Positions 29,645 through 38,753 of a stretch of 64,000 nucleotides of DNA are shown here, one piece after another. The notes under the pieces are model-generated. The model saw only the letters and a list, made by a program, of their open reading frames with translations, was not told where the DNA came from and searched no databases. Location of the stretch: the NCBI GenBank assembly GCA_963741135.1, contig CAVUHC010000008.1:1488001-1552000 (forward strand), given 5' to 3'. The stretch is from Gp6-AA40 sp963741135. GTDB taxonomy: Bacteria > Acidobacteriota > Vicinamibacteria > Vicinamibacterales > UBA2999. The position numbers and the translations under genes were made by a program. Within the stretch, counting starts at the first letter, position 1, and every line of letters begins with the position of its first letter.

Positions 29645-29755
29645 GAATTCAAAATGCAAAATCAAATGCAAACATGCTGCGGTTCGCAGTATGCAGTCGC
29701 AGCCACTCTCACCCGGTTATCGCGTGCCGCGTATGTTCGTTTGCATTCTGAATTC
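29645..29755. repeat. Inverted repeat between the 2Fe-2S and FAD subunit genes
   Basis: GAATTCAAAATGCAAA (29645-29660) pairs with TTTGCATTCTGAATTC (29740-29755), with one mismatch. The AT-rich arms contrast with their surroundings. It could attenuate transcription within the operon or be a passive intergenic repeat. Confidence 0.5.
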
Positions 29756-29772
29756 TGCATGCCGACGTCACC

Positions 29773-30406
29773 TTAGGTGGCCCTCTGCATGTACTCAGCG
29801 GCGCGCATCATCGAGCGCAGGATCTTGTCGTAGTCGCATGCAGCGGCACAGGTTGCCGGAAATGCCGTGCGCCAGCTCGGCGCGCGTGGGGTTCGGGTTG
29901 GTCTTGAGGAAACCGACCGTCGCCATGATGAATCCCGACATGCAGAACGCGCACTGGAATCCCTGCTCGTCGACGACTGCCTGCTGAACCGGATGCAGCG
30001 TGCCGTTGGCGCTCTCGAGTCCTTCGATGGTCTGAATCTTCTGGCTGCGAACCGTGTGCGTGAGAATCGAGCACGAGTAATGCGGCACATCGTCGATGAG
30101 GACGGTGCAGGCGCCGCATTCCGATCGATCGCAGCCCAGCTTCGTGCCGGTGAGGCCAAGCTTGTAGCGCAGCGTCGTGGCGAGCGTTTCCTGCTTCATC
30201 ACGTCCACGCGCCGCATCTGGCCGTTGACGTTCAGCGTCATCAGACGCTCCACCGCGCCGGGCAGCGAACCCTGGCCCAGTAGCGAGGGTCCACGGAAGA
30301 GGTACGCGGATGCGGAGACGGCCGCGCCGCTGGCAATCACCACTTTGATGAACGCGCGGCGTGAAGGGTTGTTGGGTTCTTGTGGCGTGTGCTCCTGGGT
30401 ACTCAT
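29773..30406 (-). CDS. 2Fe-2S subunit of molybdenum hydroxylase, Tat leader, one frameshift
   Basis: About 210 residues. A twin-arginine leader (PSRRAFIKVVIASGAAVSAS) marks export. The plant-type 2Fe-2S site is GCDRSECGACTVLIDD...C, and the second cluster is 'QCAFCMSGFIMATVGFL' with NLCRC. The frame breaks right after NLCRC at about 29835; the shifted frame continues DYDKILRSMMRAAEYMQ to TAA at 29773, the normal end of the family. It transfers electrons from the Mo site to FAD. It is the first gene of the operon, 146 nt before the FAD subunit gene. Confidence 0.85.
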
Positions 30407-30645
30407 AACGCGTTCACCTCGTCAGAAAACCCGCGGGCGGTCGCATCAGGAACAAGAAGCGGGGAGATGCCGTTGTGTTAGTCGCGCACATGTTATAGCA
30501 GGTACACGAGCGCGTAAACCGGTTTGATCGGGGTCGGCGGGAGCCTATCGCTCCGGCCTCGCCGTCCCGTCTCCTCGTTCGATTCTGCCGAAATCCGACG
30601 CCCAGACGGGGACCGATGTTCGGATCAAGGAAGTGAACGCTGCCA

Positions 30646-30768
30646 CGTGACACGGCGCTCTCAATGACGTTACCGCCGCCAATGGGCGAACCGCCGTACA
30701 GCGAGATACAGAAGATGATGGCTCTCACGCCCGAATACGGCCTCGAGTTTGTGAAGCCAAATCACTGA
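30646..30768 (+). pseudogene. C-terminal fragment of a cupin-like protein
   Basis: The frame reads 'SMTLPPPMGEPPYSEIQKMM' followed by ALTPEYGLEFVKPNH and a stop. This looks like the tail of secreted cupin-domain proteins; nothing upstream in frame continues it. The rest of 30407-30645 shows no gene. Confidence 0.35.
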
Positions 30769-30797
30769 GAGGACGCACCGAGCGCCGAGGGTATTGA

Positions 30798-30986
30798 GCC
30801 CGATGCCGGGTATTTGTGAGATGGCCCGTCCGGCAGTTGTACGACTTTCAGAGCGGCGGACGCGGCGGCGAAAGCGCGGCGCTGATGAGGCTCGTCGCGG
30901 CGCAACTCAGCGTGGGCGACATGATCGACGTCGCGGCGTATCTCGCGTCACGGACGCCACAGCGGCGCTGCTATCGCTGGAGGTGA
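30798..30986 (+). pseudogene. C-terminal fragment of a c-type cytochrome
   Basis: The frame gives 'RQLYDFQSGGRGGESAALMR' and then LSVGDMIDVAAYLASRTP. This is the standard end of class I cytochromes c, with the R-x-L-x-x-F/Y-x-x-G helix and the 'D-M-I-D-V-A-A-Y-L-A-S' helix. The haem-binding part is missing upstream (a stop lies at 30795). It is a remnant left by deletion. Confidence 0.55.
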
Positions 30987-31086
30987 TGGTCGTCCTTCGA
31001 CGCGTCGCGCGTCGGTGCCACAATCCCAGCCCGATGGTGCCAGGCATCCGGCGCGCGCATCTGGCTCAGGTATACTCGGAACGGGC

Positions 31087-31659
31087 ATGCGCGCGGCTGT
31101 TTCCTCGCTCCGCATCTTCGGTTGGGTGGCACTGGTCGTCGTCGTATTGCTGCCCAGGACTGCGCTGGCTGATCACCTGGTCGCGGCAGACTTCGACGGT
31201 GACGGAAAGAGGGACTTCGCCAGCGTCGATAGACCGCTCTCGCCAGGCGTGCGGGTATGGTTGTCATCGACGCGGAAGAGTCGCCTGCTCACCAGCGAGC
31301 GCCCGCTCCTAGACCTCGCGGCGCGGGACCTGGACGGCGACGGTCGCGACGAACTGATCGCGTTTGACGGCTCGCCGACCCTTCAGATCTGGAAGGCATC
31401 TCACCACAAGAAATTTGCCCGCTATCCGGCCAGGCGCCTGCTGGCGTGTTCGCGTTCCGAGCCAGCGCGTGCGCCTGATAACGGGATCTGCGGCAGCGGC
31501 TCATCGGAGACAAGCGACGATAAAGCGTCACCGCTCGTTGTCCTCGCAGCCGTCTTCAACCCCGTCGAGGTAGAAACCCCGCGGCATCCTTCGATTACGC
31601 GGGCGGCTTCCATCCGACGTTCTTCACGAACTGCGCCGCGCGCCCCGCCTTCCGCCTAG
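31087..31659 (+). CDS. Secreted FG-GAP/VCBS-repeat protein
   Basis: A 190-residue protein with a signal peptide (RIFGWVALVVVVLLPRTALA). Two calcium-binding FG-GAP type repeats are visible, VAADFDGDGKRDFASVD and AARDLDGDGRDELIAFD, each with the D-x-D-G-D-G loop. The C-terminal third is Arg/Ser/Pro-rich and looks like out-of-frame or degraded sequence, so the true gene may end earlier or be frameshifted near 31530. The role is unknown; such repeats form beta-propellers in surface proteins. Confidence 0.6.
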   Translation: MRAAVSSLRIFGWVALVVVVLLPRTALADHLVAADFDGDGKRDFASVDRPLSPGVRVWLSSTRKSRLLTSERPLLDLAARDLDGDGRDELIAFDGSPTLQIWKASHHKKFARYPARRLLACSRSEPARAPDNGICGSGSSETSDDKASPLVVLAAVFNPVEVETPRHPSITRAASIRRSSRTAPRAPPSA

Positions 31660-31818
31660 CCACACCATTCATTCTCAGGTTCGTGCCGCGCCTCAGCGCA
31701 CGCGGTCTGCCTTTCTGGCCGGTCGCTGGCCGCGCGCTGCGCGGCACTGGCGTGACATCTATCGTCGCGAAGCGCGCACTGGGTGCCACTCGCGACTCCG
31801 AGTTGATCCGAGGTCTCT

Positions 31819-32169
31819 ATGCGAGTTGTCCTGGCCGATCTAAAAGGCGGAGAAGGGTTCATCAGCAAAGACACAGTCGCTGGAGGGTACGGATCTCGAC
31901 TGCGTCCATTTTCCAAGGTGACGCTCGTCATATCGGGGTTGAAAGGATGGTTCCACGATCTGCCGAGCGTGCATCTGGCGTATACGCACTCGCAGCTCCA
32001 GTTCCTCCTCGGCGCTGCGTATACCCGCTTCTACATGCGGCCGTCATTTCTGGCCAACTTCCTGCGCATCCGTGCGCCCCACGTCCGCCGCTTCGTCTCG
32101 GCGCTCGACGCCGGCGTCGGGCGACTGCAGTCCCGCCTCGAGTTCGCGACCATGGAGCGTTCTTTGTGA
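31819..32169 (+). pseudogene. B12-binding radical SAM protein with a large internal deletion
   Basis: A 116-residue open frame. Its first ~55 residues (MRVVLADLKGGEGFISKDTV, GGYGSRLRPFSKVT) are the characteristic start of B12-dependent radical SAM proteins. Its last ~60 (LLGAAYTRFYMRPSFLANFL and on) look like the C-terminal end of the same family. The cobalamin domain and the CxxxCxxC cluster core, several hundred residues, are absent, joined in frame near 'HLAYT/HSQLQ'. The stop overlaps the start of the aminotransferase gene by one base (TGATG), so the operon arrangement is kept. It may be a deletion derivative or an assembly collapse. Confidence 0.6.
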
Positions 32170-33440
32170 TGTCCACTGCCATCTCGCGCTACGGCGCCCG
32201 TGTCATCCCCAACACCTTGGAGGTCATCGCCGACCTGACGAGGCGTGGACAGCTTGTCGACGGCCCGCACGTCACGGCCTTCGAATCGGCGTTTGGCGCC
32301 AGACTCGATGGCGTGCGCGCGGTCTCCGCCTCGTACGGCCGGATGGCTTTTTACTACATCCTCAAGGCCATGGCGCTCACGGCCGGTGGGGAGGTGATCA
32401 TGCCGGCGCTCACCTTCTGGGTCATCCCCGAGATGGCGCGCGCCGCCGGCCTCGAACCCGCGTTCGCCGATATCGATCCGGCAACGTTCAACATCACCCC
32501 GGGCGCGTTCGAGCGAGCGATCACCCCCCGCACCGTCGCGGTCGTACCGACGCACCTCTGGGGTCTGCCGTGCGACATGGATGAGATCGTCGACATTGCG
32601 CGCCGTCACGATATTCGCGTCATCGAAGATTGCGCGCACGCCCTTGGCGCGACCTATCGTGGCCGCCCTGTCGGTACGTTTGGCGATGCGGCGTTCTTCA
32701 GCTTCCAGACTATCAAGCCGCTCAATACGTACGGAGGGGGCATGGCGGTCATGCGCGACGCAAGCCTCGCGCAGCGCGTTGCCGATTTCGCACGGTCGGC
32801 GCCCTCACCTGGCATCAAAGCCGTCAAGGACAAGCTGTGGCGCGGGCGTGTTCAGCGCATCGCCACGCGACCGAAGATCTTCACCTACACGCTGTTCCCC
32901 CTGGTGTATGTGTCCGCGCGACTCCATTGGAATTTTGACGCGTACTTCTGGGAACCAATCCGGCGACTCGACCCGTTTCCGCTCGACTACCATGTCCGTT
33001 ACGCGAACGTGCAGGCGGCCATCGGACTCGAGGGCCTCGAGCACCTCGCGCAGTGGAACGCAGACACAGTACGCCACGCGCAGCTGATGAGCGAGCGGCT
33101 TCGGCCGGTCCCCGGCGTGCAGGTCCCGACCGTTCCATCCGATCGCACGCACGCGTTTTATCAATACAGTGCGTATGTGCCGTCGCGCGATACGCTTGTC
33201 GATCTATGTCTCCGGCACGGGGTTGACATCGAGACGCTGCACGTCGATGTGTGCACCGAACTCGCGCTCTTTGACGAATTCAGAACACACGCACCGGGAG
33301 CCGAACAGATGAAGAGAACGGTGCAGATTCCTGTCTATGAGTCACTGACTGACGACCAGCTTGAACACGTGGCGTCGGTGGTGAAGAGCGCCGTCGCGTC
33401 GCTGGCGGCCCATGATGTCCCGGCCGTGCGGGACTATTAA
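32169..33440 (+). CDS. DegT/DnrJ/EryC1/StrS-family aminotransferase
   Basis: A 423-residue PLP-dependent aminotransferase of the sugar-aminotransferase family. Seen are the substrate loop 'GQLVDGPHVTAFESAFGARL', EVIMPALTFWVIPEM, THLWGLPCDMDEI and the PLP-contacting 'VIEDCAHALGATYRGRPVG'. The catalytic Lys is in 'FFSFQTIKPLNTYGGGM'. It probably aminates a keto sugar for cell-surface polysaccharide or a secondary product. It is translationally coupled to the truncated radical SAM gene; the DedA gene follows. Confidence 0.88.
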   Translation: MSTAISRYGARVIPNTLEVIADLTRRGQLVDGPHVTAFESAFGARLDGVRAVSASYGRMAFYYILKAMALTAGGEVIMPALTFWVIPEMARAAGLEPAFADIDPATFNITPGAFERAITPRTVAVVPTHLWGLPCDMDEIVDIARRHDIRVIEDCAHALGATYRGRPVGTFGDAAFFSFQTIKPLNTYGGGMAVMRDASLAQRVADFARSAPSPGIKAVKDKLWRGRVQRIATRPKIFTYTLFPLVYVSARLHWNFDAYFWEPIRRLDPFPLDYHVRYANVQAAIGLEGLEHLAQWNADTVRHAQLMSERLRPVPGVQVPTVPSDRTHAFYQYSAYVPSRDTLVDLCLRHGVDIETLHVDVCTELALFDEFRTHAPGAEQMKRTVQIPVYESLTDDQLEHVASVVKSAVASLAAHDVPAVRDY

Positions 33441-33478
33441 GTAGGTAGCGGGGCCTCGATGCGCTGGCGGGCATTCTG

Positions 33479-34024
33479 GTGGCGATTTACCTGGGGATCC
33501 TGATTGCGGCGGCCATTGAAGGAGAAGTTGCATTCGTCGCGGCGGCGACGTTGGTCAGCAGAGGATACCTGCACCCGGCGGGTGTCGTCGCGGCTGGAAC
33601 GGTGGGCGCCGCCCTGGGTGATCAGTTCTACTTCTATCTCCTGCGCGGTCGGCTTCATCGATGGCTGGATCGATTTCCCCCGATTGCCCGACGAAGTGCA
33701 GCCCTCACGGACCTGGTGCGTCGCCACGGCACGCTGACGATGCTTGCGATTCGATTCGCGCCTGGGTTGCGCATCGCACTCGCCGCTGCCTGCGCCTACG
33801 CCGACCTGCCGCCGTTGAAACTGACCTTTCTCAACGTCATCGCCAGCTTCGTCTGGGCAACCGGCCTGCTGGCGATCGTCGCGTACGTTGGTCCGGCCTA
33901 CCTTCCGCGACTTGGGGTCTCCGGGTGGTGGAGTGCGCTGGTGCCGGCGTTGGTCGTCCTGATCGTGTTCGCCTGGCTCCGTCGATTGGGGCAGCACAAA
34001 CTCGAGGATCCCCCCGGACCGTGA
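33479..34024 (+). CDS. DedA/SNARE-associated family membrane protein
   Basis: A 181-residue membrane protein. Typical DedA features are an N-terminal re-entrant segment with acidic residues (GILIAAAIEGEVAFVAAATL), 'GAALGDQFYFYLLRGRLHRW', then 'RFAPGLRIALAAACAYADLP' (conserved R/G-x-R motif) and two C-terminal helices. The family is linked to undecaprenyl-phosphate and phospholipid transport. The start is a GTG without a clear ribosome binding site; it follows the aminotransferase by 38 nt and probably belongs to the same transcript. Confidence 0.82.
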   Translation: MAIYLGILIAAAIEGEVAFVAAATLVSRGYLHPAGVVAAGTVGAALGDQFYFYLLRGRLHRWLDRFPPIARRSAALTDLVRRHGTLTMLAIRFAPGLRIALAAACAYADLPPLKLTFLNVIASFVWATGLLAIVAYVGPAYLPRLGVSGWWSALVPALVVLIVFAWLRRLGQHKLEDPPGP

Positions 34025-34025
34025 T

Positions 34026-35114
34026 TCATGCCGGACAGTGATGCATCACGATCTCGTCGCGCTTGTGCTTGAAAACCGAGACCCATTCGCTGACACCCCC
34101 GACTCCCGACACTCCGAAAAGATCGGCCAGTTGTTGATCGGTCAGCTCGACGAGCAAATTCGCAAGGAAGAGTCGGCCAGCTTCGCTGATCCGCGGATCC
34201 CCCAACGTGCCTGTTTGAGAGCGGCGCAGGTCGCCGATACATGCCGAGGGGTCCTTCCAGATCGGCGTTGCTGCCCATTTCTCGAGGTTGACCCCGGCAC
34301 TACCTGACCGATTAAAGAGGTTCGCGTGCCCGAACGTCAGGCCGACGTCGTGCAGCATCAGGAACGGCTTGTCACATCGGCCGCCAGTCGCACGTCCTCC
34401 CGGCAAACAGAGCAAACGCTGCTGTTGCGACTTCGTGTCAGTGTGCTGCATGAACACCGCGAGCAGCTTCAGGGCGTCTCGTTGCTGGACGGAGGCGCCG
34501 CCCTGAGACTCATTGACGAGGTCCAGCTCGCGCCAGCTCCATCCTGCTTTCTTGTCGCCCTCCGTCATCTCATAACCACGAGGTTCGCGCTCGATGACGG
34601 CAGGCTCGAACGCATGCTCGCCTGAGGAGCGTCCGGGATTGTGCCACGGGTCCGAAGAACATCCGCGACAGATTACTCGTACGGGATAGACTCGGTCCGC
34701 GGCAAACCCCAGCGCCCAGAGCAGCCGGGTCGCGATGACCGAGGCCTGGACCTCCTCGTTGTGCACTCCGTAGCGCACCTTGACGATGTCCCCTGGACCC
34801 ACCGCGCAGGCGAACTTGCGCGACGAGCCGTGCAACTTCCCCGCGACGTAGTCGCACGTAACCATCTCGTTCGGCTGAAACGTTCCGGCGCCTTGGGGCC
34901 CGGCGCGCAGGTTCATCGTGGGAATGTCGGTCGGCGTCCAGACCTGCGCTCTCTGGATGAACGCCAGTCGAGCGTCCTTGTCGAGCTGTGTCGGCGGCGT
35001 GTCGCTCGTTCGGACGGGCGAGCTAAGCAGATCGGCGGAGACAAGACTCGAGAGCAGCACCGCGAATAGCGCGAATAGATAGCGCCGAGCCACGAGCGGG
35101 AAGGCGCAAACCAC
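34026..35114 (-). CDS. Secreted protein with kinase-like (HipA/Fam20-type) motifs
   Basis: A 362-residue protein with a signal peptide (LFALFAVLLSSLVSADLL). I do not recognise a named family. Its motif order resembles HipA/PI3K-like and Fam20 kinases: 'GDIVKVRYG' (K112) and NEEVQASVIATRLLWALGF (E120/E121) for ATP binding, 'FMQHTDTKSQQQRLLCL' (H224, D226, K228) as a catalytic loop, and 'FLMLHDVGLTFGHA' (H255-D256) as a DFG-like metal site. There are several Cys (residues 87, 103, 149, 152), fitting export. GTG start; no other in-frame start retains the signal peptide. Convergent with the DedA gene. The kinase idea is inference from motif order. Confidence 0.65.
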   Translation of the reverse strand: MVCAFPLVARRYLFALFAVLLSSLVSADLLSSPVRTSDTPPTQLDKDARLAFIQRAQVWTPTDIPTMNLRAGPQGAGTFQPNEMVTCDYVAGKLHGSSRKFACAVGPGDIVKVRYGVHNEEVQASVIATRLLWALGFAADRVYPVRVICRGCSSDPWHNPGRSSGEHAFEPAVIEREPRGYEMTEGDKKAGWSWRELDLVNESQGGASVQQRDALKLLAVFMQHTDTKSQQQRLLCLPGGRATGGRCDKPFLMLHDVGLTFGHANLFNRSGSAGVNLEKWAATPIWKDPSACIGDLRRSQTGTLGDPRISEAGRLFLANLLVELTDQQLADLFGVSGVGGVSEWVSVFKHKRDEIVMHHCPA

Positions 35115-35379
35115 TTGCCATCGAGTGGGAGATGCGGGTTCGCGACGTCACGAGAACTCAGAACGGAGGGGATGACCAGATGCTGTGAACACCCGTATCA
35201 CCCCCGTGTGATCCTTACCCCGGAGTTCATTTGGGTTGTCACTGTGCAGCGGGGTCCGCCCCGGCACAGGCGCTGGAAAAGCAGCAATAGTCCCGCTGCA
35301 GAGGGACAACCCAGCGTGGCATGTCATCGTGTCCTTCGAGACCTTCGTGGTTAAGAGCGTCTTTGTGTCCTTGAATTTC

Positions 35380-38300
35380 TCAGAACTCAATCTGCCCGCT
35401 GAACTTGAACAGCCGCCCGCCCATGATTTCATAAGGGGAGAGCCAGTTCGTGCCATAACCGGCGTTCATCGAGAGAATGGATGCCCCGTTGAGCGCGTTG
35501 TAGATGTCGAAGTTGCCGCGGAACGTGGTCGGACCGGCCCGGAAGCGCCTCGTCAAGCGCAGGTCCAACTGGCTGAGCCGGGATTCATAATTCGCCGCAG
35601 GATCGAGGAACTCCAGGTTTACGTTCGCATTGCACGTTGCAGCCCCGCGGCAGGACGCCAGATCCCGGCCGAGCGAGGTCCTGACCTGCGCGTTCGCTGC
35701 GGGGTACGTCGACGTGATCGGGATCCCGGGAATATTCTGGAACGTTGCGCTCGTCTGGAGGTCCCACGGCAACGGATACACGACCAGGAATTTCACCTGC
35801 GTGCCGGCAGACCACGGCTTCACGTTGCGGCAGTTCTGCTTGGCGGTCCAGGAGGTCGTCCCGCCCGCTCCGAGAGTGATCGTGTCGATGCCCTGCAGCG
35901 CTTCCGGAACTTTGGCCGTGACCTCGCATGCGTCGAGCACGGTGCGGCCGACGCTCAGACCTCCGGAGAACTGTCCACGCTGTGCGAATCTGGTCATCAA
36001 GGTGACATCAACCCCGTTGAAGACCTCACTCCGCTTGCCGTAATTCGACGCTTTCGTGCGCACGTTCTGGATCACGTTGAAGAGAGCCGGCTTGACGTCA
36101 TAGAAGCCGCAGAGCTGCTGACCGCTGTTTGGCAGCCGACTGTCCGTTGGTACTGCGACGCAGAAGGGATCGTAGTCTGCTGCAGTTGTCGCCAGATTGT
36201 CCGTGACGAGGAAGTTCTGATACCACGTGCGGAAGTAGCCGACGTTGAGCGCCATCCCCGGCCGCAGCTCGTGCTGGATCGACGCCGCGGCTTGCCAATT
36301 GGAGGCCTGCTTGTTGAACCCTTTCAGCGCATCATCCGCAAACGTGGTGTTGCCCGCCCGTACCTGACCGAACGTCGCGTCCGATAACAGCCCGCACTCA
36401 CCGTTCGCCGCCGGGAGGCTCGGACCGAGCACGCAGTCCGGGACGTAGTTTCCATTCGTGTCGCTCCACGTCCGTGTGGCGTTTGTGGCCTGGTTCGAGG
36501 CAGGGTTATTCGACGCCGCGACGGTGTACGGAACGAATCGACCGAAAGACGCCTTCAGCGCACTCTTGCCGTTGCCAAAGATGTCATAGGACACGCCCAG
36601 CCGCGGGTTCACGTTTTTCCAGTCCGGCGAACCTTTTACGGCGGGGAAGTCGCGCGCCGGGACGAACAGTCCAGCCGGGAGATGATGCTCTGGGATGACA
36701 CCGTAAAGGCTGTCGTACCGCACGCCCAGATTGAGCGTCGCCCGTTTGACGACCCACTGGTCCTGCGCGTAGATGCCGAGATTGTTGGTGTGCTCAACCA
36801 CTTCGAACGGCGTCGCCCAGATCGTGACCGACTGAGGCACGCGATTCCGGAAGGTGTAGGAGCGCCCCGCAGTGATTTGGTTCAGATCGGTGTACGCGCC
36901 TTCACGCCCAAGGTAATACTGTTGCGCGAAATACCCGACTTTGAGGCTGTGGGTTCCCGTGATGTAGGACATGGAAACCCGGCTGTTGTACTTGTTGACA
37001 AACCGGCGAGTGTAGCTGCCGGACCAGATATTGTTGTTGGCGTCCGAACCGTACACGACGTTGAGCGCGAGGTCCGTCACTCGGATGTCATTGACGCCGA
37101 CCAGCGTGCCATCTCGATCCAGACGGTCCTGCCGGCGCGAGTCTTCGTCCAGCACGTTGTCCGAGACGCCCGCCTCCAGCAAGAGCCTGTTCGTGACGGG
37201 ATAACTCCAGCTGACGAGCGGCAGATACTGCGGATTGTAGACATGCAACCCGCGGGACTCGGGAGCCGGCTTCACGGCATTGACGCCGCCAACGCCGGTC
37301 AGGCCGAACGGACAGCTGCAATTGTTCTGCTGCGAGAAGGAGAATACGAGCTTCTGCTTTTGCGTCGCCTGCCAGGTGAGGCGGACGCTGTGGTCCTGGA
37401 AGTACTCGTTGTTGCGCGATACCCGATCCAGATCAGGCTCGTAGAAGAGAGAGCCCTGCAGCTTGTTGAAATAGCTGCCTTGGATATAGCGCGACGCGCC
37501 CCACCAGCGGTGCGCCGTGAAGAACCACAGCTTGTCCCGCTTGAGCGGTCCACCGAACGCGCCGCCGTGGTCGTAGGTATGCCGGATCGAAATGTCGGTG
37601 CTCAGCCCGCGGGCTCGAAGGTCGTCGTTCAGGTTCCCGCTCTGGAACTTGGGGCCGGCGTACGACGTGCTGAAGCTTCCTGAGAACCGATTGCCGCCAT
37701 CCTTCTGGACGATGTTGACCTGTATCCCGCCGCTCATCGCCTCGGCGGACATGCCGCCGGTTTCGACGACAACCTCCTGGAATGACTGGGAATTGAAGCT
37801 GAACACGCCCAGCGCCTGCTGGTTCTGGTTCATGCCATCTACGTTGGTGCTGAGGTCGGCGCCACGTTGGCCATGAATCCCGAACTGGCCTCCTTCTCCC
37901 TGGTTGCCGCCGACATCCTGAAATGTCGGATTCACATATGTGGCCCCAGGAATGATCGAGGCATACTGGCCGATGCGCTTGGTCGTTGGAATGGCATCGA
38001 GGGTTTCACGCGCGATCGTCGTTTGTTGCCGGACGTTCTGGATGTCCACAACCGGCGCTTCCCCGGAGACCGTGATCGTCTCCTCGAGCGCTCCAACCTT
38101 CATCTCGGCATTGACCTGCGCAGTGAAGGCGGTGGTCAGTTCGATGCCGTCTCGCTTGAATGTCGCGAACCCGGGCAGCGTGAAGGTGACCGTGTAGCTG
38201 CCGGGCCGCAGGTCGACGATTCTGTACAAACCCTGGCTGTCGGTGACAGCGGAACGAACCTTCTCGATCAGTGCCGGGCTGCTCGCTTCCACGGTAACGC

Positions 38301-38430
38301 CAGGGATCAGCCCGCCTGACGCATCCCGAACGGTTCCCGCGATGGTGCCGCTCGCTGTCTGCGCCCAGGCGGCAGGTAGCATGAGGAAAGACCCAAGGAG
38401 GACAAAACGTGCGATTCGCTGAGCGTGCAT
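35380..38430 (-). CDS. Oar-like TonB-dependent receptor (third)
   Basis: A 1016-residue outer-membrane receptor, paralogous to the 21655-24660 gene: regulatory-like domain IAGTVRDASGGLIPGVTVEA, 'LRPGSYTVTFTLPGFATFKR', linker EETITVSGEAPVVDIQN, and plug 'TNVDGMNQNQQALG'. The barrel ends FKFSGQIEF with a terminal Phe. Start 38430 is preceded by GGAG at 7 nt and followed by a signal peptide (FVLLGSFLMLPAAWAQ). Region 35115-35379 upstream of its 3' end holds only a copy of the CTTCGTGGTTAAGA repeat. Confidence 0.9.
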   Translation of the reverse strand: MHAQRIARFVLLGSFLMLPAAWAQTASGTIAGTVRDASGGLIPGVTVEASSPALIEKVRSAVTDSQGLYRIVDLRPGSYTVTFTLPGFATFKRDGIELTTAFTAQVNAEMKVGALEETITVSGEAPVVDIQNVRQQTTIARETLDAIPTTKRIGQYASIIPGATYVNPTFQDVGGNQGEGGQFGIHGQRGADLSTNVDGMNQNQQALGVFSFNSQSFQEVVVETGGMSAEAMSGGIQVNIVQKDGGNRFSGSFSTSYAGPKFQSGNLNDDLRARGLSTDISIRHTYDHGGAFGGPLKRDKLWFFTAHRWWGASRYIQGSYFNKLQGSLFYEPDLDRVSRNNEYFQDHSVRLTWQATQKQKLVFSFSQQNNCSCPFGLTGVGGVNAVKPAPESRGLHVYNPQYLPLVSWSYPVTNRLLLEAGVSDNVLDEDSRRQDRLDRDGTLVGVNDIRVTDLALNVVYGSDANNNIWSGSYTRRFVNKYNSRVSMSYITGTHSLKVGYFAQQYYLGREGAYTDLNQITAGRSYTFRNRVPQSVTIWATPFEVVEHTNNLGIYAQDQWVVKRATLNLGVRYDSLYGVIPEHHLPAGLFVPARDFPAVKGSPDWKNVNPRLGVSYDIFGNGKSALKASFGRFVPYTVAASNNPASNQATNATRTWSDTNGNYVPDCVLGPSLPAANGECGLLSDATFGQVRAGNTTFADDALKGFNKQASNWQAAASIQHELRPGMALNVGYFRTWYQNFLVTDNLATTAADYDPFCVAVPTDSRLPNSGQQLCGFYDVKPALFNVIQNVRTKASNYGKRSEVFNGVDVTLMTRFAQRGQFSGGLSVGRTVLDACEVTAKVPEALQGIDTITLGAGGTTSWTAKQNCRNVKPWSAGTQVKFLVVYPLPWDLQTSATFQNIPGIPITSTYPAANAQVRTSLGRDLASCRGAATCNANVNLEFLDPAANYESRLSQLDLRLTRRFRAGPTTFRGNFDIYNALNGASILSMNAGYGTNWLSPYEIMGGRLFKFSGQIEF

Positions 38431-38604
38431 CACTCGTCTCCTTTTCACGTGAAGCGAACAAAAGGACGAGAGGAACCCAGGAAACTCAGAGCCCTGCTAG
38501 GGAGGTTTAGCGCACTGCGCGGATGATCCGCCCGCGCGACGTGCATGTCAACGAATAACCGACCCAGTCGAAGTCGGGGGCGAGAATGCCAGGTCCGGCG
38601 GAAG

Positions 38605-38752
38605 CGCGCGCATCTGGGATGCCGGCGGCCGGCATGGTCATGCGCGAAGCAAAACCCGTTCAGCGAATGCCGGAGGCGAAGCGTCTGGGAGCCTCCATGG
38701 GTTTTGCGGAGCCGCATGGCCATGTCGGTCGCCGGTGTCCCAGACGCGCGCG
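38605..38752. repeat. Inverted repeat with ~53-nt arms, abutting the amidase stop
   Basis: The left arm 38605-38657 and the right arm 38699-38752 are reverse complements with few mismatches (inner ends AGCAAAACCC and GGGTTTTGCG). The inner part resembles the CCGCAAAACC core of the 222 and 14417 elements. The loop has a small GGAGGC/GCCTCC stem. It lies between the amidase stop and the TonB start and fills most of 38431-38753. Confidence 0.72.
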
Positions 38753-38753
38753 A

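Noticed and set aside
30794..31312. 172-residue plus-strand open frame
   Set aside because: No domain; the overlapping frames hold a cytochrome tail (30798-30986) and the FG-GAP gene start (31087).
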